A stretch of DNA of 64,000 nt from Kamptonema formosum PCC 10802 (GCF_000332335.1 NZ_KB235950.1:197927-261926), one strand, 5' to 3'. Counted from the stretch's first letter, positions 52,140 through 62,563 are shown. Translations and numbers: made by a program. The notes: a model not told the origin generated them from the sequence alone.

Positions 52140-53735
52140 ATGACTCCAAACCGCCTGCCCACTGCCCGCCGTCACAACCGGCCACCTGTAACCGCGAGGT
52201 GGCGACGCCTCACCGTTACGGTTCTGGCAGCTGTCCTGCTGTGGTGGGTGGCCGCACCGGCACCCAGTTTTGCCCGCAACATAGCGCCCTTCGCCATCAC
52301 TCAGTCCATCCAGCCCTACCTGGATCGGGTGATCCAGCATGTGACGGAGTTTCGCCTCGACAATGGCATGAAGTTCATTGTCCTGGAGCGGCACACAGCG
52401 CCGGTGATTTCCTTTCTCACCTACGCTGACGTCGGCGGCGCTAACGAGCCCGACGGCAAAACCGGCGTGGCTCACTTCCTAGAGCACCTAGCCTTCAAAG
52501 GCACTACCCTGATTGGCACGCGAGACTACAAAGCAGAAAAACCACTACTGGATAAGCTCGACGAGCTCGCCAAGCGTCTTGAGGCGGCTGAAGCAGCGAA
52601 CAAAAAAGCCGAAGTGCAAACCCTTCAGGCGGAGTTCAGCAAAGTGGAGGCGAAAGCCGCCAGCATCGCCAAACAGAATGAGTTCGGCCAGATTGTGGAG
52701 CGTTCCGGCGGCGTCGGACTCAATGCCAACACCTCCACAGACGCCACCCGCTACTTCTACAGCTTCCCCTCCAACAAGCTCGAGCTGTGGATGTCGCTGG
52801 AGTCGGAGCGCTTCCTCGACCCAGTGTTTCGGGAATTTTACAAAGAGAAACAAGTCGTAATAGAAGAGCGCCGGTTGCGCACGGACAACTCCCCAGTGGG
52901 CCAGCTGATCGAGGCGTTTCTCGACAGGGCTTATCAGGCGCACCCCTACAAGCGCCCCGTGATTGGCTACATGCAAGACATCCAAAATCTGGCGCGCCAG
53001 GATGTCCAGGAGTTTTTCAACACCCACTACGTCCCCAACAACCTGACGGTGGCCATTGTCGGCGATGTCAGCCCGGCTGAGGTGAAGCGGCTGGCCCAGA
53101 TTTACTTCGGTCGCTATCCAGCTAAACCGGCACCTCCGGATCTGGCAGTTGTGGAGCCCCCCCAAACCGAACCCCGGGACGTGACGCTGCGCTTGCCCTC
53201 CCAGCCGTGGTATCTGGAAGGCTACCACCGGCCCGCCATGAAACACCCAGATCACGTCATTTATGAGATGATTGCCTCTGTGCTCAGCAATGGGCGCACC
53301 TCTCGCCTCTACAAGTCGCTGGTGGAAGAAAAGCAGCTGGCGCTGGCGGCTGAGGGCTTCAGCGGGTTTCCAGGGGAGAAGTACCCCAATATGATTTTGT
53401 TCTACGCCCTGACGGCTCCGGGCCACACCGTGGAGGAGGTGGCGGCGGCGCTCAACAAAGAAATTGAGCGCTTGAAAACAGAGCCGGTGGGAGCTGATGA
53501 ACTCGACCGGGTAAAAAACCAGTACCGCGCTGGGTTGCTGCGCTCCTTGGATTCCAATGAGGGCATGGCGCAGCTGCTGCTGGAATATGAAGTGAAAACC
53601 GGCAGCTGGCGCAACTTGTTTAAGGAACTGGAAGCGAGCGCTGCGGTGACTCCGGCAGATATTCAGCGCGTCGCTCAGGCGACTTTCCAGCCAGCAAACC
53701 GCACTGTCGGGCGGCTTTTGCCTAAGGAGGGCTAA
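52140..53735 (+). CDS. M16 family zinc peptidase, catalytic subunit
   Basis: The protein has 531 residues from ATG 52140 (TTG at 52125 is less likely). The signal peptide has hydrophobic core VTVLAAVLLWWVAAPAPSFA. The inverted zinc motif HxxEH is His112, Glu115, His116 in HFLEHLAFKG. A coiled-coil insertion (KRLEAAEAANKKAEVQTLQ) follows, then the second M16 domain. It pairs with the next gene, which lacks the zinc site, as in known active/inactive M16 heterodimers in the periplasm. Confidence 0.92.
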   Translation: MTPNRLPTARRHNRPPVTARWRRLTVTVLAAVLLWWVAAPAPSFARNIAPFAITQSIQPYLDRVIQHVTEFRLDNGMKFIVLERHTAPVISFLTYADVGGANEPDGKTGVAHFLEHLAFKGTTLIGTRDYKAEKPLLDKLDELAKRLEAAEAANKKAEVQTLQAEFSKVEAKAASIAKQNEFGQIVERSGGVGLNANTSTDATRYFYSFPSNKLELWMSLESERFLDPVFREFYKEKQVVIEERRLRTDNSPVGQLIEAFLDRAYQAHPYKRPVIGYMQDIQNLARQDVQEFFNTHYVPNNLTVAIVGDVSPAEVKRLAQIYFGRYPAKPAPPDLAVVEPPQTEPRDVTLRLPSQPWYLEGYHRPAMKHPDHVIYEMIASVLSNGRTSRLYKSLVEEKQLALAAEGFSGFPGEKYPNMILFYALTAPGHTVEEVAAALNKEIERLKTEPVGADELDRVKNQYRAGLLRSLDSNEGMAQLLLEYEVKTGSWRNLFKELEASAAVTPADIQRVAQATFQPANRTVGRLLPKEG

Positions 53736-53738
53736 GAA

Positions 53739-55274
53739 ATGAACCGCAGAGGCGCAGAAAACGCAGGGGGAAGAATGGCTGTCAAGTGGCTACGGCCCAG
53801 AAAGAAGATTTTCAAGGAGAAGCGGGTGATGTGGGCGGGGTTGCTGGCGCTGGTGCTGCTGTTTGTCTCGCAAGTGGGCCAGCCGGCTGCCGGTGCGGCG
53901 GCGAAGCACTACACTGAGTTGCAGTTTCCGCCGGTGCCGGAGATTAAACTGCCCGATTACACCCGCTACCAGCTCGATAACGGGCTGACTGTGTTTCTGA
54001 TGGAAGACAGGGAGCTGCCCCTGGTGAGCGGTACGGCTCTGTTTCACACCGGGGACCGGTTTGAGCCGGCCTCTAAAGTGGGTCTGGCTGATATGATGGG
54101 CGAGGTGATCCGCACCGGCGGCACGGTAAAGCACTCTGCCGATCAGCTCAACCAGATGCTGGAGCAGCGGGCGGCTTCTGTGGAAACTTCGGTGAGTGGG
54201 ACTTCCGGAAGCGCCAGTTTTAGCGCTCTGAGTGAGGATTTGCCGGAAGTGTTCGGGCTGTTTGCTGAGGTGATCCAAGAGCCGGCCTTCGCCCCCGACA
54301 AGCTGGAGCTGGCCAAGAAGCAGCGGGCCGGTGCGATCGCCCGCCGCAATGATGACCCCGGTGATATTGCCAGCCGGGAATTCCAGAAACTCCTCTACGG
54401 CAGTGCCAGTCCCTACGCTCGCACGATTGAGTATGCGACGATTAGCAATGTCAGCCACGAGGATTTGCTGCAGTTCTACCGGCAGTATTTCCACCCGAAT
54501 AATATGATTTTGGGGATTGTCGGCGATTTCGACACCCAGAAGATGCGAGCCCTGATCCAAGAGAAGTTTGGCTCCTGGCCAAAGGGGAATCCCAACATCC
54601 CCCCCCTGCCGCCGGTATCTCAGGAAAAGCAGGGTGGCGTGTTTTTTGTCAGCCAGCCCCAGCTGACTCAGAGTTCTGTGCTCATGGGCCATTTGGGCGG
54701 CCAGCTCAACAGTCCTGACTATCCGGCGCTGTCTGTACTCAATGATGTCCTCAATGGCTTTGGGGGGCGGCTGTTTAATGAGGTGCGCTCCCGCCAGGGT
54801 TTGGCTTACTCGGTTTATGGGGTTTGGAGCCCCCGGTATGACTACCCGGGCACCTTCACTGCCGGTGGCCAAACCCGCTCGGAGGCAACGGTGCCATTTA
54901 TTAAGGCGATTCTCGGGGAAATTGAGCGCATCCGCACTGAGCCGATCGCTCCCGAAGAGTTAGCTCTGGCGAAAGAATCCTCGCTCAACTCGTTTATTTT
55001 CAATTTTGCCGATCCCGCTCAAACGCTGTCGCGCCTGATGCGCTACGAATATTACGGCTACCCGCCGGATTTTATTTTCCAGTACCGCAAGGGCATCGAA
55101 GCTACAACTATTGCTGACGTGCAGCGAGTTGCCCAAACTTATCTCAAGCCAGAGAATATCGTGACGCTGGTGGTTGGCAATTCGGCTGAGATTCAGCCTC
55201 CCCTGACCAGTCTGAAAAGCGGCATCAGCGTTACCTCCATCGATATCACGATTCCAGAGCCTAAGAGCAGTTAG
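53739..55274 (+). CDS. M16 family peptidase-like protein, non-catalytic partner
   Basis: The protein has 511 residues. The start is 3 bp after the previous stop, with AGGAGG inside the upstream gene's end. There is a signal/anchor (MWAGLLALVLLFVSQVG). The HxxEH motif is replaced by GLADMMGEV, so it binds no zinc. The R/Y substrate-clamp motif is kept (GRLFNEVRSRQGLAYSVYG). It should complete the active site of the preceding subunit. Confidence 0.92.
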   Translation: MNRRGAENAGGRMAVKWLRPRKKIFKEKRVMWAGLLALVLLFVSQVGQPAAGAAAKHYTELQFPPVPEIKLPDYTRYQLDNGLTVFLMEDRELPLVSGTALFHTGDRFEPASKVGLADMMGEVIRTGGTVKHSADQLNQMLEQRAASVETSVSGTSGSASFSALSEDLPEVFGLFAEVIQEPAFAPDKLELAKKQRAGAIARRNDDPGDIASREFQKLLYGSASPYARTIEYATISNVSHEDLLQFYRQYFHPNNMILGIVGDFDTQKMRALIQEKFGSWPKGNPNIPPLPPVSQEKQGGVFFVSQPQLTQSSVLMGHLGGQLNSPDYPALSVLNDVLNGFGGRLFNEVRSRQGLAYSVYGVWSPRYDYPGTFTAGGQTRSEATVPFIKAILGEIERIRTEPIAPEELALAKESSLNSFIFNFADPAQTLSRLMRYEYYGYPPDFIFQYRKGIEATTIADVQRVAQTYLKPENIVTLVVGNSAEIQPPLTSLKSGISVTSIDITIPEPKSS

Positions 55275-55314
55275 TTTTTCGGGAACCGAATGCGGGTTGC
55301 CTTACGGAAATCTC

Positions 55315-55348
55315 AGAAACCGGCTTTCTAGAAGAAAGCCGGTTTTTT
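55315..55348 (+). terminator. terminator of the M16 operon
   Basis: A stem of AGAAACCGGCTTTCT and AGAAAGCCGGTTTTTT with a terminal T-run lies 41 bp after the stop. It is followed by two more members of the same palindrome family (55364-55378, 55395-55428). Confidence 0.75.
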
Positions 55349-55833
55349 ACTTTTGCACTTTCTCAGAAACCGGGTTTCTAGCTTTCGGCGTGTCCCAGAA
55401 ACCGGGTTTCTAGGAGAAACCCGGTTTCTCACTCTCGCAGTGTCCTAGAAATCCGGTCTCTCACTATCGCAGGTAGCCCATAGCACACAAAAGCGATTTT
55501 GTCAAGAGATATGGGCGGGAAACCTGGAACTCCCCAGCGGGAAATTGCCCAACAAGTGCTCACAACTCTTAGGTTCTGGGGAGCCGCAATGCTTGCCGAG
55601 CCCCTGCGCTGGTGGCGAAATGCAAGATATAAGACAACTTTAAACAGTTTAGTATGGCATTTACTTGTAGTTTTAGTTAGTCTTCTTTCAGAAGGAGGGT
55701 AAGCTAATCGCCAGCATGCTGGATATAAATCTGCCCTAGGAGGGATGGCAATTACACGGTAAGCGAACTTAGAATAGCATATCTCAGCATCTGACACATA
55801 CATCAAATCGTGCATCAGTGGAGAGGAGCGACC

Positions 55834-56928
55834 GTGAAACCAATTTTTATCAAGCGTGCGCCGGCAATCGTCAGTCTGACAGCCTTGAGCGTGGTTTTGG
55901 CAGCAATACCGGCTCGCTCGGAAACGAGTAGCGCCGCAGTGGTGGCTCCCACCCCAGCCGCCACTGCGGAAATGGCGGCTTCAGGACCGGCACCCCGGCG
56001 GGATGTGGCGGAGGGACAAACTGCGCCAGTGGCGGCTTCCGCAACGGAAATGGCAAGCACGGCTAGGGCGGCGACCGGCATGGCTGCCCCGGCACCGGCA
56101 AGCTGGCTGAACATCCCCTTTGAGCGAAAGACTCAGGCGGCAGGGGGTGGGGCTTTGCAAGCCAGCACCAGCGCTGAATCCCAGATTGCAGCCGCTGAGC
56201 CGGTCAGTGTGCCGGCGCGGGAGTCAGCGAGCGTTGGGGCGAAGCAATCGAAATTAGCAGCGAGTGGCTCTCAAACGCCAGATGGGGAAAGCGCCAGGGC
56301 TGAAGCGGACTCCTCCGAGCCGGTGGCCAAAGCGGCGGCGAGCCCTTCGGAGGCGGAGCGGCCCCAGCCAGTGCCAGGGGAGCCGGTTTCCACCTCAGCG
56401 GCGGATTTAACCCCAGTGCCGGCACCGGCGGAAGAAACTGGAGTGGCACCGCAGGAGAACGCCCCCGCCATCGCCCAGTTGTTTGGCAGGAGAAACACAC
56501 CGCCGGGAACAAACTTCATCGGTGCCGGCGCTAGCATTGGAGACAACGATGACTTTGCTGACTTTGTTATCCTCAGCAAAATCAGACTGCTGGAATTTCC
56601 CTTTGGGGAGGATCGGGCGTGGAGCCTGTCGGCGCGTCCCTCACTGGCCTTTAGTAATGGCCTGATAGACCTGCGCTTGCCGGCAACCATCGAATTCAAG
56701 CAGCCGACTCTCGACACTGGCGAATCGGGAGACAGACTGGCTCCCTTTGCTGGGGCGGGAGTTGCGGTGACGCTAAAAGAAGATGACGAAAGCCGGTTTG
56801 ATTTCATGCTCACCGGCGGCATCGATTACCTGCTGACGCCGGACTGGACGCTGACAGGGATGGTGAATTTCCTGTTTCTCAGCGACATCAACGTAGAAGC
56901 CCAAATCGGGTTGGGTTTTAACTTCTGA
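55834..56928 (+). CDS. exported Ala/Pro-rich protein with C-terminal beta-barrel-like domain
   Basis: The protein has 364 residues from GTG 55834, with GAGGAG 5 nt upstream. An in-frame GTG at 55810 is less likely. The signal peptide ends near PARSE. Residues about 33-215 are low-complexity Ala/Pro/Glu/Ser. Residues about 225-364 have alternating beta-strand patterns (NFIGAGASIGDND, RPSLAFSNGLIDLRLPATIE, PFAGAGVAVTL, FDFMLTGGIDYLL, IGLGFNF). A terminal Phe is typical of outer-membrane barrels. The function is unknown. Confidence 0.72.
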   Translation: MKPIFIKRAPAIVSLTALSVVLAAIPARSETSSAAVVAPTPAATAEMAASGPAPRRDVAEGQTAPVAASATEMASTARAATGMAAPAPASWLNIPFERKTQAAGGGALQASTSAESQIAAAEPVSVPARESASVGAKQSKLAASGSQTPDGESARAEADSSEPVAKAAASPSEAERPQPVPGEPVSTSAADLTPVPAPAEETGVAPQENAPAIAQLFGRRNTPPGTNFIGAGASIGDNDDFADFVILSKIRLLEFPFGEDRAWSLSARPSLAFSNGLIDLRLPATIEFKQPTLDTGESGDRLAPFAGAGVAVTLKEDDESRFDFMLTGGIDYLLTPDWTLTGMVNFLFLSDINVEAQIGLGFNF

Positions 56929-56969
56929 GGGAGGAGAGCTGATGTATAGCAGCAGAGAGCTCAGGAATG

Positions 56970-57125
56970 GACATGGGCATTGGGCATTGGGCATTGGGCA
57001 TTGGGCATTGGGCATTGGGCATTGGGCATTGCCCATGTACTAACCTAAGTGCATACTGCTATATAAGGCGTAGGACAGGCGTCCCGCCTGTCCTTTGTGT
57101 CCTAACGAATATGACTGCGGCTATA
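56970..57125. repeat. ATTGGGC microsatellite followed by MITE-family ends
   Basis: About seven copies of GGCATTGGGCATT span 56974-57031. Next is ACTAACCTAAGTGCATACTGCTATA, a hairpin GACAGGCGTCCCGCCTGTC (57072-57092), and CTAACGAATATGACTGCGGCTATA. These are the same terminal motifs as the MITE-like elements at 20334 and 63519. Confidence 0.7.
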
Positions 57126-57153
57126 ACAGTGCGGCGCGTTCCGCCGGCAGCGA

Positions 57154-59979
57154 TTAATTGCTGCGCAGCCCGGCGTCGAGAGTCTTGGCGATGCGGTCGC
57201 GAGTTTCTTCCAGGTGAGCCCGCGTGTAGGCGTCAAGGTTTCTGCCCTGTCTTCTCAGCTTTTTGTCAATCGACTTGTGCAACTGGCGCAGCTCCTGCCA
57301 AGCCAGGGTGCGGGCGTCTTCAGGCACATCAGAAGTCCGCAGCACCATTTTCATCAAAATACCCAGGTGATCGCGCTGCAGGGAGCGGCGGACGCTGGAA
57401 ATGGACAGCGAATCGCTATCTCCTGGCAGGACTTCTGTCCAGATACCGGACTCCAAGGAGTCAAACAGTTCTGGAAGCGTCAGCGCCTGTCCGGGCGGGC
57501 TCTTGAGTTCGATATCGCGCAGGCGAGTCAGGCGATAGCCGTCGAGGAGGACTCGCAGCAGCACGCCCTGCACGAAGTAGAGCCGGTCGTGAATCGGATA
57601 GTCGAGACTGAGTGCCGGTGCGTTGCCCCAGTCGCTCCAGCGCTCGGAGGCCAGCTTGTTGAGCAGTTGCGGCGAGAAGCGAAAAGCGTCCTGAGAGAAG
57701 ATATACTTTTGCAGGGCCGCCAGGGCTTGGCGCTGTTTGTCCACCGGCACCGGCTCAAAGGGCAACCGTCCGTTGGGGTCGCTGGGACGGTCGCGGTGGA
57801 AAGACTGCCCGCCGATGTAATTGGTGAGGAGCATGGCTTGGTTGAAATAGTAACCCAACACCGTGTCAAACATCTGGCGAATGTCGCTGTAAGTTTCGTC
57901 GGTTGCTGGCTGGCGCTGTTCCAGGCGCGACCAAATTTCCCGGGCTAAGTCCATCTGCAGCTGGGAGTGGCGCAGCACGTCGCCGCTCAAGTCAAAGGTA
58001 TTGGCACCGGGGTCAATATCAGCGCTGTCCTCATCTGTAGAGTAGGCGAGTTCGGGGTGGGGGGCTTGCTGGGCAATCCCCTGCAAAAACTGCGATTCGG
58101 CTAGGGGATTGCCTGCCGGCACCGGCGCGTAGCCGTACTCGATGGCCCAGTGGTCATAGGGACCGACCAGAGTGGTATAGTAGTCTCCCTGCCCGACGCC
58201 GGGAGGGGCGAGGTTGACGCCGTTGTAGTCCATCACAGAGCCAACCAGCCCGCGAGTGCGGGTGATTTCGGTGTTTTCGAGCTCTTCCGGCATCAGCATG
58301 GTGCTGCCGTGGAAATTGTGCCGCAGGCCGAGAGTGTGGCCCACTTCATGGGCGATCAGCTCCCGCAAATACTGGCGCACGTACTCTTTCATTTCGGGGC
58401 TGTCGGGCGCGGCATTGCGGAGCAGGGACAGGTTGAGGGCTCCCATTGCGAAATGCTGGGTGGACTGGAAGCCGTGGCACAGGTCGTAAGCTCCCATCAG
58501 GCGCGACAGCAAAGAGCGCACCTGCACCGGCAGTTGCTGTGGTGCGGGGACAAAAGTTTGACTGCTCGTTTGTCCGGGCGAGCCGGTGTTTTCGACAGTG
58601 GCGCTGCGGGGCGTCTGCGCCCGGGATGGCAAATCGTAGGAGTGGCAGTAGTTTTCTGCGATCCGCCACAGCAAAGATTTTTCGGTTGCGGAGCGAGGTT
58701 CGACAAAGGTGCGAAACCCCTGCTTGACCGAGCGCACGACGCTGCCATCGACAATGATGTCGGCGTCCAAGATTTCCCCCGTCAGCGGGTTGACGCGAGA
58801 GGGGCCAATGGCAGCGAACCAGCTTTCAAAGGAATTCGACCAGCGGATGGTGTTGTAGCGCACGTCAGCGGGGTCCCAGCTGGCGCTATCCGGCATCTGC
58901 CGCACTTCAATAGCATTGAGGAATCCCGCTGTCTCGAAGGCTTTGTTCCACATCAGGACGCCTTCTTTGATGGTCTGGCGGTACTCCACCGGCACGGTGT
59001 TTTCAATCCAGAAGACTATCGGCTGTTTCGGGGGAGACAGCGGGGCGCTGGGGTCTTGCTTTTCCAAATGCCAGCGGTTGATGTAGCGCACAAACGGATC
59101 TTTTCTGCTGTCGTTGGAGAAGTCTTTGTAGGCGGTGAGGAAGTAGCCCACGCGCTCGTCAGCTTTGCGCGGGCGGTAGCCGTTATTTTCCGGGAGTTGG
59201 GAGAGGCTGTAGCGCACCGAGATGCTAAAGGCGCGGCTGTCAGGCAGGCTGGGTATGTATGCCGGTGTGTCCCCGCCTCCGGAAAAACCGTAAACAGACT
59301 CTAGCTCTACGTTTAAGGGGAAGGCTTTTGCCGCACCGATATAGGATTTGTCCTTATCCAGCTGGTAGGGGGCACCCAACATCCACGGCAGTATTTGTGT
59401 CAGCCCGGGCACGTCGCTGAGCAGCAATTCGCTGAAGTCTATGAGCAGGGTTTTGCGCTGGGGGTGAATGCTTTTGATTTTCAGGGAGTACAGAACTGAA
59501 TCGCTAAACGACGATTGCAGAGAGCGGGCTTGCGGGTCGTCTGGCTGGGTGCGAAAATTGACGTTGCGCACGACAAAATGTAGGTTTTTATTGACGCGCC
59601 GGAAGTAAAATAGGAATTCCCCCAGGGGAAATCCCCTGTAAAGAATGCCCTCGCCAATGCCGGATTCCATCGTGATGGCGGCGAGGTAGTTTTTGTTGAG
59701 CTGTTCTGGCTTTATTTCCAGGTAAATTTTGCCCGTTTCTTTCTGGCGGTAGAGGGTGAACAGTCCCTGCAATTTTTCAGCATCTTTGACTGCGGTGTCA
59801 AACGGCGTCATGTCTGAGTTGCTTTCGTCACCGGCACTGCTTTCAGAGGGTGGGTGTTCGGGCTGTTGGGCGAGGGCTGCCGGTACCGGCGACCGAGCTG
59901 GCGGTTCCTGCGCGCTTAGGGGCCCGATTCCTGAAACTGTGCCGTGCAGTATAATCGCACAAAACGCTAATATTTTCAT
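57154..59979 (-). CDS. zinc-dependent metalloprotease (metzincin-like, DUF4953/DUF5117 family)
   Basis: The protein has 941 residues with a signal peptide (ILAFCAIILHGTVSGIGPLSA). An N-terminal DUF5117-like region includes ETGKIYLEIKPEQLNKNYL. The metzincin motif HExGHxxGxxH is His544, Glu545, His548 and His554 (HEVGHTLGLRH), followed by VGSVMDYNG with the Met-turn. The C-terminal third is helical. It is probably a periplasmic or extracellular protease. It is monocistronic, with convergent repeats at the 3' end. Confidence 0.9.
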   Translation of the reverse strand: MKILAFCAIILHGTVSGIGPLSAQEPPARSPVPAALAQQPEHPPSESSAGDESNSDMTPFDTAVKDAEKLQGLFTLYRQKETGKIYLEIKPEQLNKNYLAAITMESGIGEGILYRGFPLGEFLFYFRRVNKNLHFVVRNVNFRTQPDDPQARSLQSSFSDSVLYSLKIKSIHPQRKTLLIDFSELLLSDVPGLTQILPWMLGAPYQLDKDKSYIGAAKAFPLNVELESVYGFSGGGDTPAYIPSLPDSRAFSISVRYSLSQLPENNGYRPRKADERVGYFLTAYKDFSNDSRKDPFVRYINRWHLEKQDPSAPLSPPKQPIVFWIENTVPVEYRQTIKEGVLMWNKAFETAGFLNAIEVRQMPDSASWDPADVRYNTIRWSNSFESWFAAIGPSRVNPLTGEILDADIIVDGSVVRSVKQGFRTFVEPRSATEKSLLWRIAENYCHSYDLPSRAQTPRSATVENTGSPGQTSSQTFVPAPQQLPVQVRSLLSRLMGAYDLCHGFQSTQHFAMGALNLSLLRNAAPDSPEMKEYVRQYLRELIAHEVGHTLGLRHNFHGSTMLMPEELENTEITRTRGLVGSVMDYNGVNLAPPGVGQGDYYTTLVGPYDHWAIEYGYAPVPAGNPLAESQFLQGIAQQAPHPELAYSTDEDSADIDPGANTFDLSGDVLRHSQLQMDLAREIWSRLEQRQPATDETYSDIRQMFDTVLGYYFNQAMLLTNYIGGQSFHRDRPSDPNGRLPFEPVPVDKQRQALAALQKYIFSQDAFRFSPQLLNKLASERWSDWGNAPALSLDYPIHDRLYFVQGVLLRVLLDGYRLTRLRDIELKSPPGQALTLPELFDSLESGIWTEVLPGDSDSLSISSVRRSLQRDHLGILMKMVLRTSDVPEDARTLAWQELRQLHKSIDKKLRRQGRNLDAYTRAHLEETRDRIAKTLDAGLRSN

Positions 59980-61172
59980 GAAAATCTATCCTCTAGACAC
60001 CCAGGGTTTTAGGTCTGGGAGGAATATTTTGAATTTTGCACTTTTGGGTGCCGTCTGCGATAAAATTTGGAAAAGAAAATAGTCCAGAGAGGATGACCCC
60101 TGACCGAAGCGGGTTGACGCTCCCCAACAGGAGCTCGCAGACTGGCGGGGTGCGTTCCTTTTTGAGGAACGCACCCTGCGAAAGGTTGAAGCGTGGGCGC
60201 TGGGCGAGGGAATCAACATAGAGCGAAAGTGAAAGTGCGCTCAGAGCCTTTTTTAGGCGAGAGACTGGAGGCGAGTGAAACTGTCCGGCTTGTTTAAACC
60301 CTGCGGGGGAGTAAAGTCTAGCAGGTAAGCCTGCCTTTGTTGGAAAAATCCTACTGCCTTTCAGGCGCGGCAGCGTCAATTTATCCACTTTTGATAAGCG
60401 TTCTCGGTTGAGTTTTCGGCTGCGGTTCAATATTAAAATACTATTTTTTAGGGGGGTCATCCGGTTTGTGGGGGGCGGGAGCTAGGGCCATAAGCTGGCA
60501 GCCTGCCAGCTTTTGTGGGGCTGCGGCTTTCCGGGTTTGAGGCTTTCAGCAGATGTCTGGCTTTTTTGTGATGCACCTATTGCCAGTGCGCCGCCGGGGA
60601 GCGGAAATGCTCCTCTGGCTGCGCCGTCTACTACAATTGTCGCAGGGAAATGTAGGAGTCAGCGCCAATCTTTACAGTATGATATATCCTCTGCTGGCTG
60701 TTCGGGCTGCCCCTAGGGATGAAAGCCCAGTCCTGACGCCGCAGCACGGTTGCGCCGGTCCCGAGCGAGGAAGCGGACGGGCGCTAGGTCTTGGGTGTCA
60801 GGGGTCAGGGCTCAGGGGTCAGGTGTCAGGTGTCAGGTGTCAGGTGGGGTAAAGCTGAACGATGAAACCCCCTCCCCTATACCGTAGGTATTAGGTCTTA
60901 GGTCTGAGGTGTGAGGAGTTAGGTGTTAGACCCAGCCCCTGACTCCTACCCCCTACCCCTTAACCCCTACCCCCTAATCCCTACCCCCTGGCCCACAGTC
61001 TTCTGTGGCACTGCCAACGTTTACACCTTAGCACGCGATTTCATATTTTCTTAATACAAAAGGTGCCAACCTGGCACCACTCATCTGGTCCGATCATTTA
61101 TCTTTTTATCAAAGTGCCAAAATATTTGGCTGAAATATCGAAATCATTTTTAATGGGAGCGGCGAGGATTGT
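59980..61172. repeat. 1.2-kb gap with hairpins and short repeats
   Basis: No gene is supported. There is a perfect hairpin GGGTGCGTTCCT-TTTTG-AGGAACGCACCC at 60148-60176, related to 20034-20091. CAGGTGTCAGG units lie at 60812-60846. TTAGGTCT/TTAGGTGT and ACCCCCTA units lie at 60888-60990. An AT-rich region (61040-61160) contains two GGTGCCAA/GGCACC pieces (61061-61078) before the PEP-CTERM gene. Confidence 0.65.
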
Positions 61173-61997
61173 ATGAAAGCAAGTCAGGGATTTGCTAGGC
61201 GGTTGCTATTGCTTATTGCTCCTTTAGTGTTGAGAAGTGTTGCGGCGTCGCCGGCTCAGGCTGCAACTCTAGCCTTTTCTGAAGGGTTATTCGAGTTCGG
61301 GGATTTCAGTCAAAGCCCTTATTCAACTGAGACTTTTTCTGGTGCCAGCGCTTTTACCTTTTCCAAAACCGGAGCCTCTGCGGCTGCCTTCGCTCAACAA
61401 GAGGCGCTTTTTTTTAGCGCCCCAACATGGACTTTTGATTTGTCGTCCAATCTAGCGTTTGGCGAAAGTAACGACCACCTGGGAGTGGCGGAAACAGAGT
61501 CGAAACTTATCGGGCAGTTTTTCATAGAGTCTGGACAGGAGTTTTCCTTTGATTTCGCAGCTTATTTAAATATGGGAACTTCTATTGATTTTCCCAAAGA
61601 AGAATATGCCGGTGCGGATGGGAATTTATTTTTCGGTGTGTTCGACACAACTGACCAGCCGGTGCTCTTAGACTTTTTGGCGATTTCGAGTGCGATAGCT
61701 ACCCCAGAAGGACCGGACTCTCTCGATTTTATCAAAAGCGATAGCATAGCTCTGTATCAGAATCTGGCTGGCGCTGCACTGGGAGGGAACCAAGAAGCTG
61801 TCCAGGTGCAGTTGGCGGGGTCGTTTTCGCGGTATTTCGATAGCCCAACTCACCTCACTTTAATTCAAACTAAGACTAATAAGGCTATCGTTAAAGTCCC
61901 GGAACCCTCAAGCGCGTTCGCTTTACTCTCCTTCGGCTTGATATGCCTGCGGTTTAAAGTCCGAAAGAAGCCGGTAGAGACCAGAGATCGCAACTGA
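61173..61997 (+). CDS. PEP-CTERM sorted exoprotein
   Basis: The protein has 274 residues. The N-terminal signal peptide is LLLLIAPLVLRSVAASPAQA. The C-terminal anchor is VPEPSSAFALLSFGLICLRF + KVRKK, the PEP-CTERM motif followed by a membrane segment and basic tail. Such tails are cleaved by exosortase and the protein goes to the cell surface. The middle is beta-rich and unrelated to anything I recognise. Confidence 0.88.
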   Translation: MKASQGFARRLLLLIAPLVLRSVAASPAQAATLAFSEGLFEFGDFSQSPYSTETFSGASAFTFSKTGASAAAFAQQEALFFSAPTWTFDLSSNLAFGESNDHLGVAETESKLIGQFFIESGQEFSFDFAAYLNMGTSIDFPKEEYAGADGNLFFGVFDTTDQPVLLDFLAISSAIATPEGPDSLDFIKSDSIALYQNLAGAALGGNQEAVQVQLAGSFSRYFDSPTHLTLIQTKTNKAIVKVPEPSSAFALLSFGLICLRFKVRKKPVETRDRN

Positions 61998-62076
61998 CTT
62001 CAGAAGAGAGCAGCCGGTGGTCAGCCGGTATACTAATTTTGGATTTTAGATCCCCTAATTATGGATTGAAACAAGG

Positions 62077-62301
62077 CTATAAAACCTTTTTAAGCCATAG
62101 TTTAAAATACCATAAATTACGCAAATGCCCAGCCGGCAGTGTCAAATATCCAACCCGCTCGTCTGGTTGCCAAGACATTCGTAACTGAGTGGGAAACAGG
62201 CGGGTGTCCAAATACTCTACCGCCGCACCGGCTTGTGTGAGAGCCTGCTTCATGTGTGCGGCGTGAGCGTCTGAGGAATTTCCCAGAATTAAAATATTCA
62301 T
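62077..62301 (-). pseudogene. truncated N-terminus of an ATP-grasp-like protein
   Basis: The open frame has 74 residues. It begins NILILGNSSDAHAAHMKQAL followed by TQAGAAVEYLDTRLFPTQLRMSWQPDE, which resembles the N-terminal domain of ATP-grasp peptide-modifying or glutathione-synthase-like proteins. After LTLPAGHL the sequence turns into NLWYFKLWLKK and stops. Only about a quarter of the expected gene is present, so it is judged a fragment. The identification is from the N-terminal pattern only. Confidence 0.55.
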
Positions 62302-62563
62302 AGAGTGACTGCTATAAGTCGAGCTAGAGGTTGAGCTGCTGCACTGTCACCAGAGGCAGTTTTGACTGTAACAGGTTGGCGAATTTTTACTTTGAGCCGC
62401 ACCGGGAGAGAAAGGCTGCCGGTGACGTTACGTTTATCTCTGCTGAGATTGTCCGTTGGATTAATCCTTTAGAGTATATCATCCCCCGCCGAAATCCTGT
62501 CGCTCAACTTATAAGTTTATAATATAGTTTAGCAAACTTGTAATAAAAAAGAGGGATGAGCTT
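62302..62563. other. short gap with possible gene remnants
   Basis: Minus-strand frames here include FANLLQSKLPLVTVQQLNL, which could be a remnant of a secretion-cassette gene, but this is not certain. It lies between the ATP-grasp fragment and the rotamase gene. Confidence 0.3.

Noticed and set aside
58150..59304. 384-codon open frame on the plus strand
   Set aside because: It lies entirely antisense to the metzincin protease gene, which has clear motifs. The antisense product has no recognisable content and reflects GC-rich codon bias.
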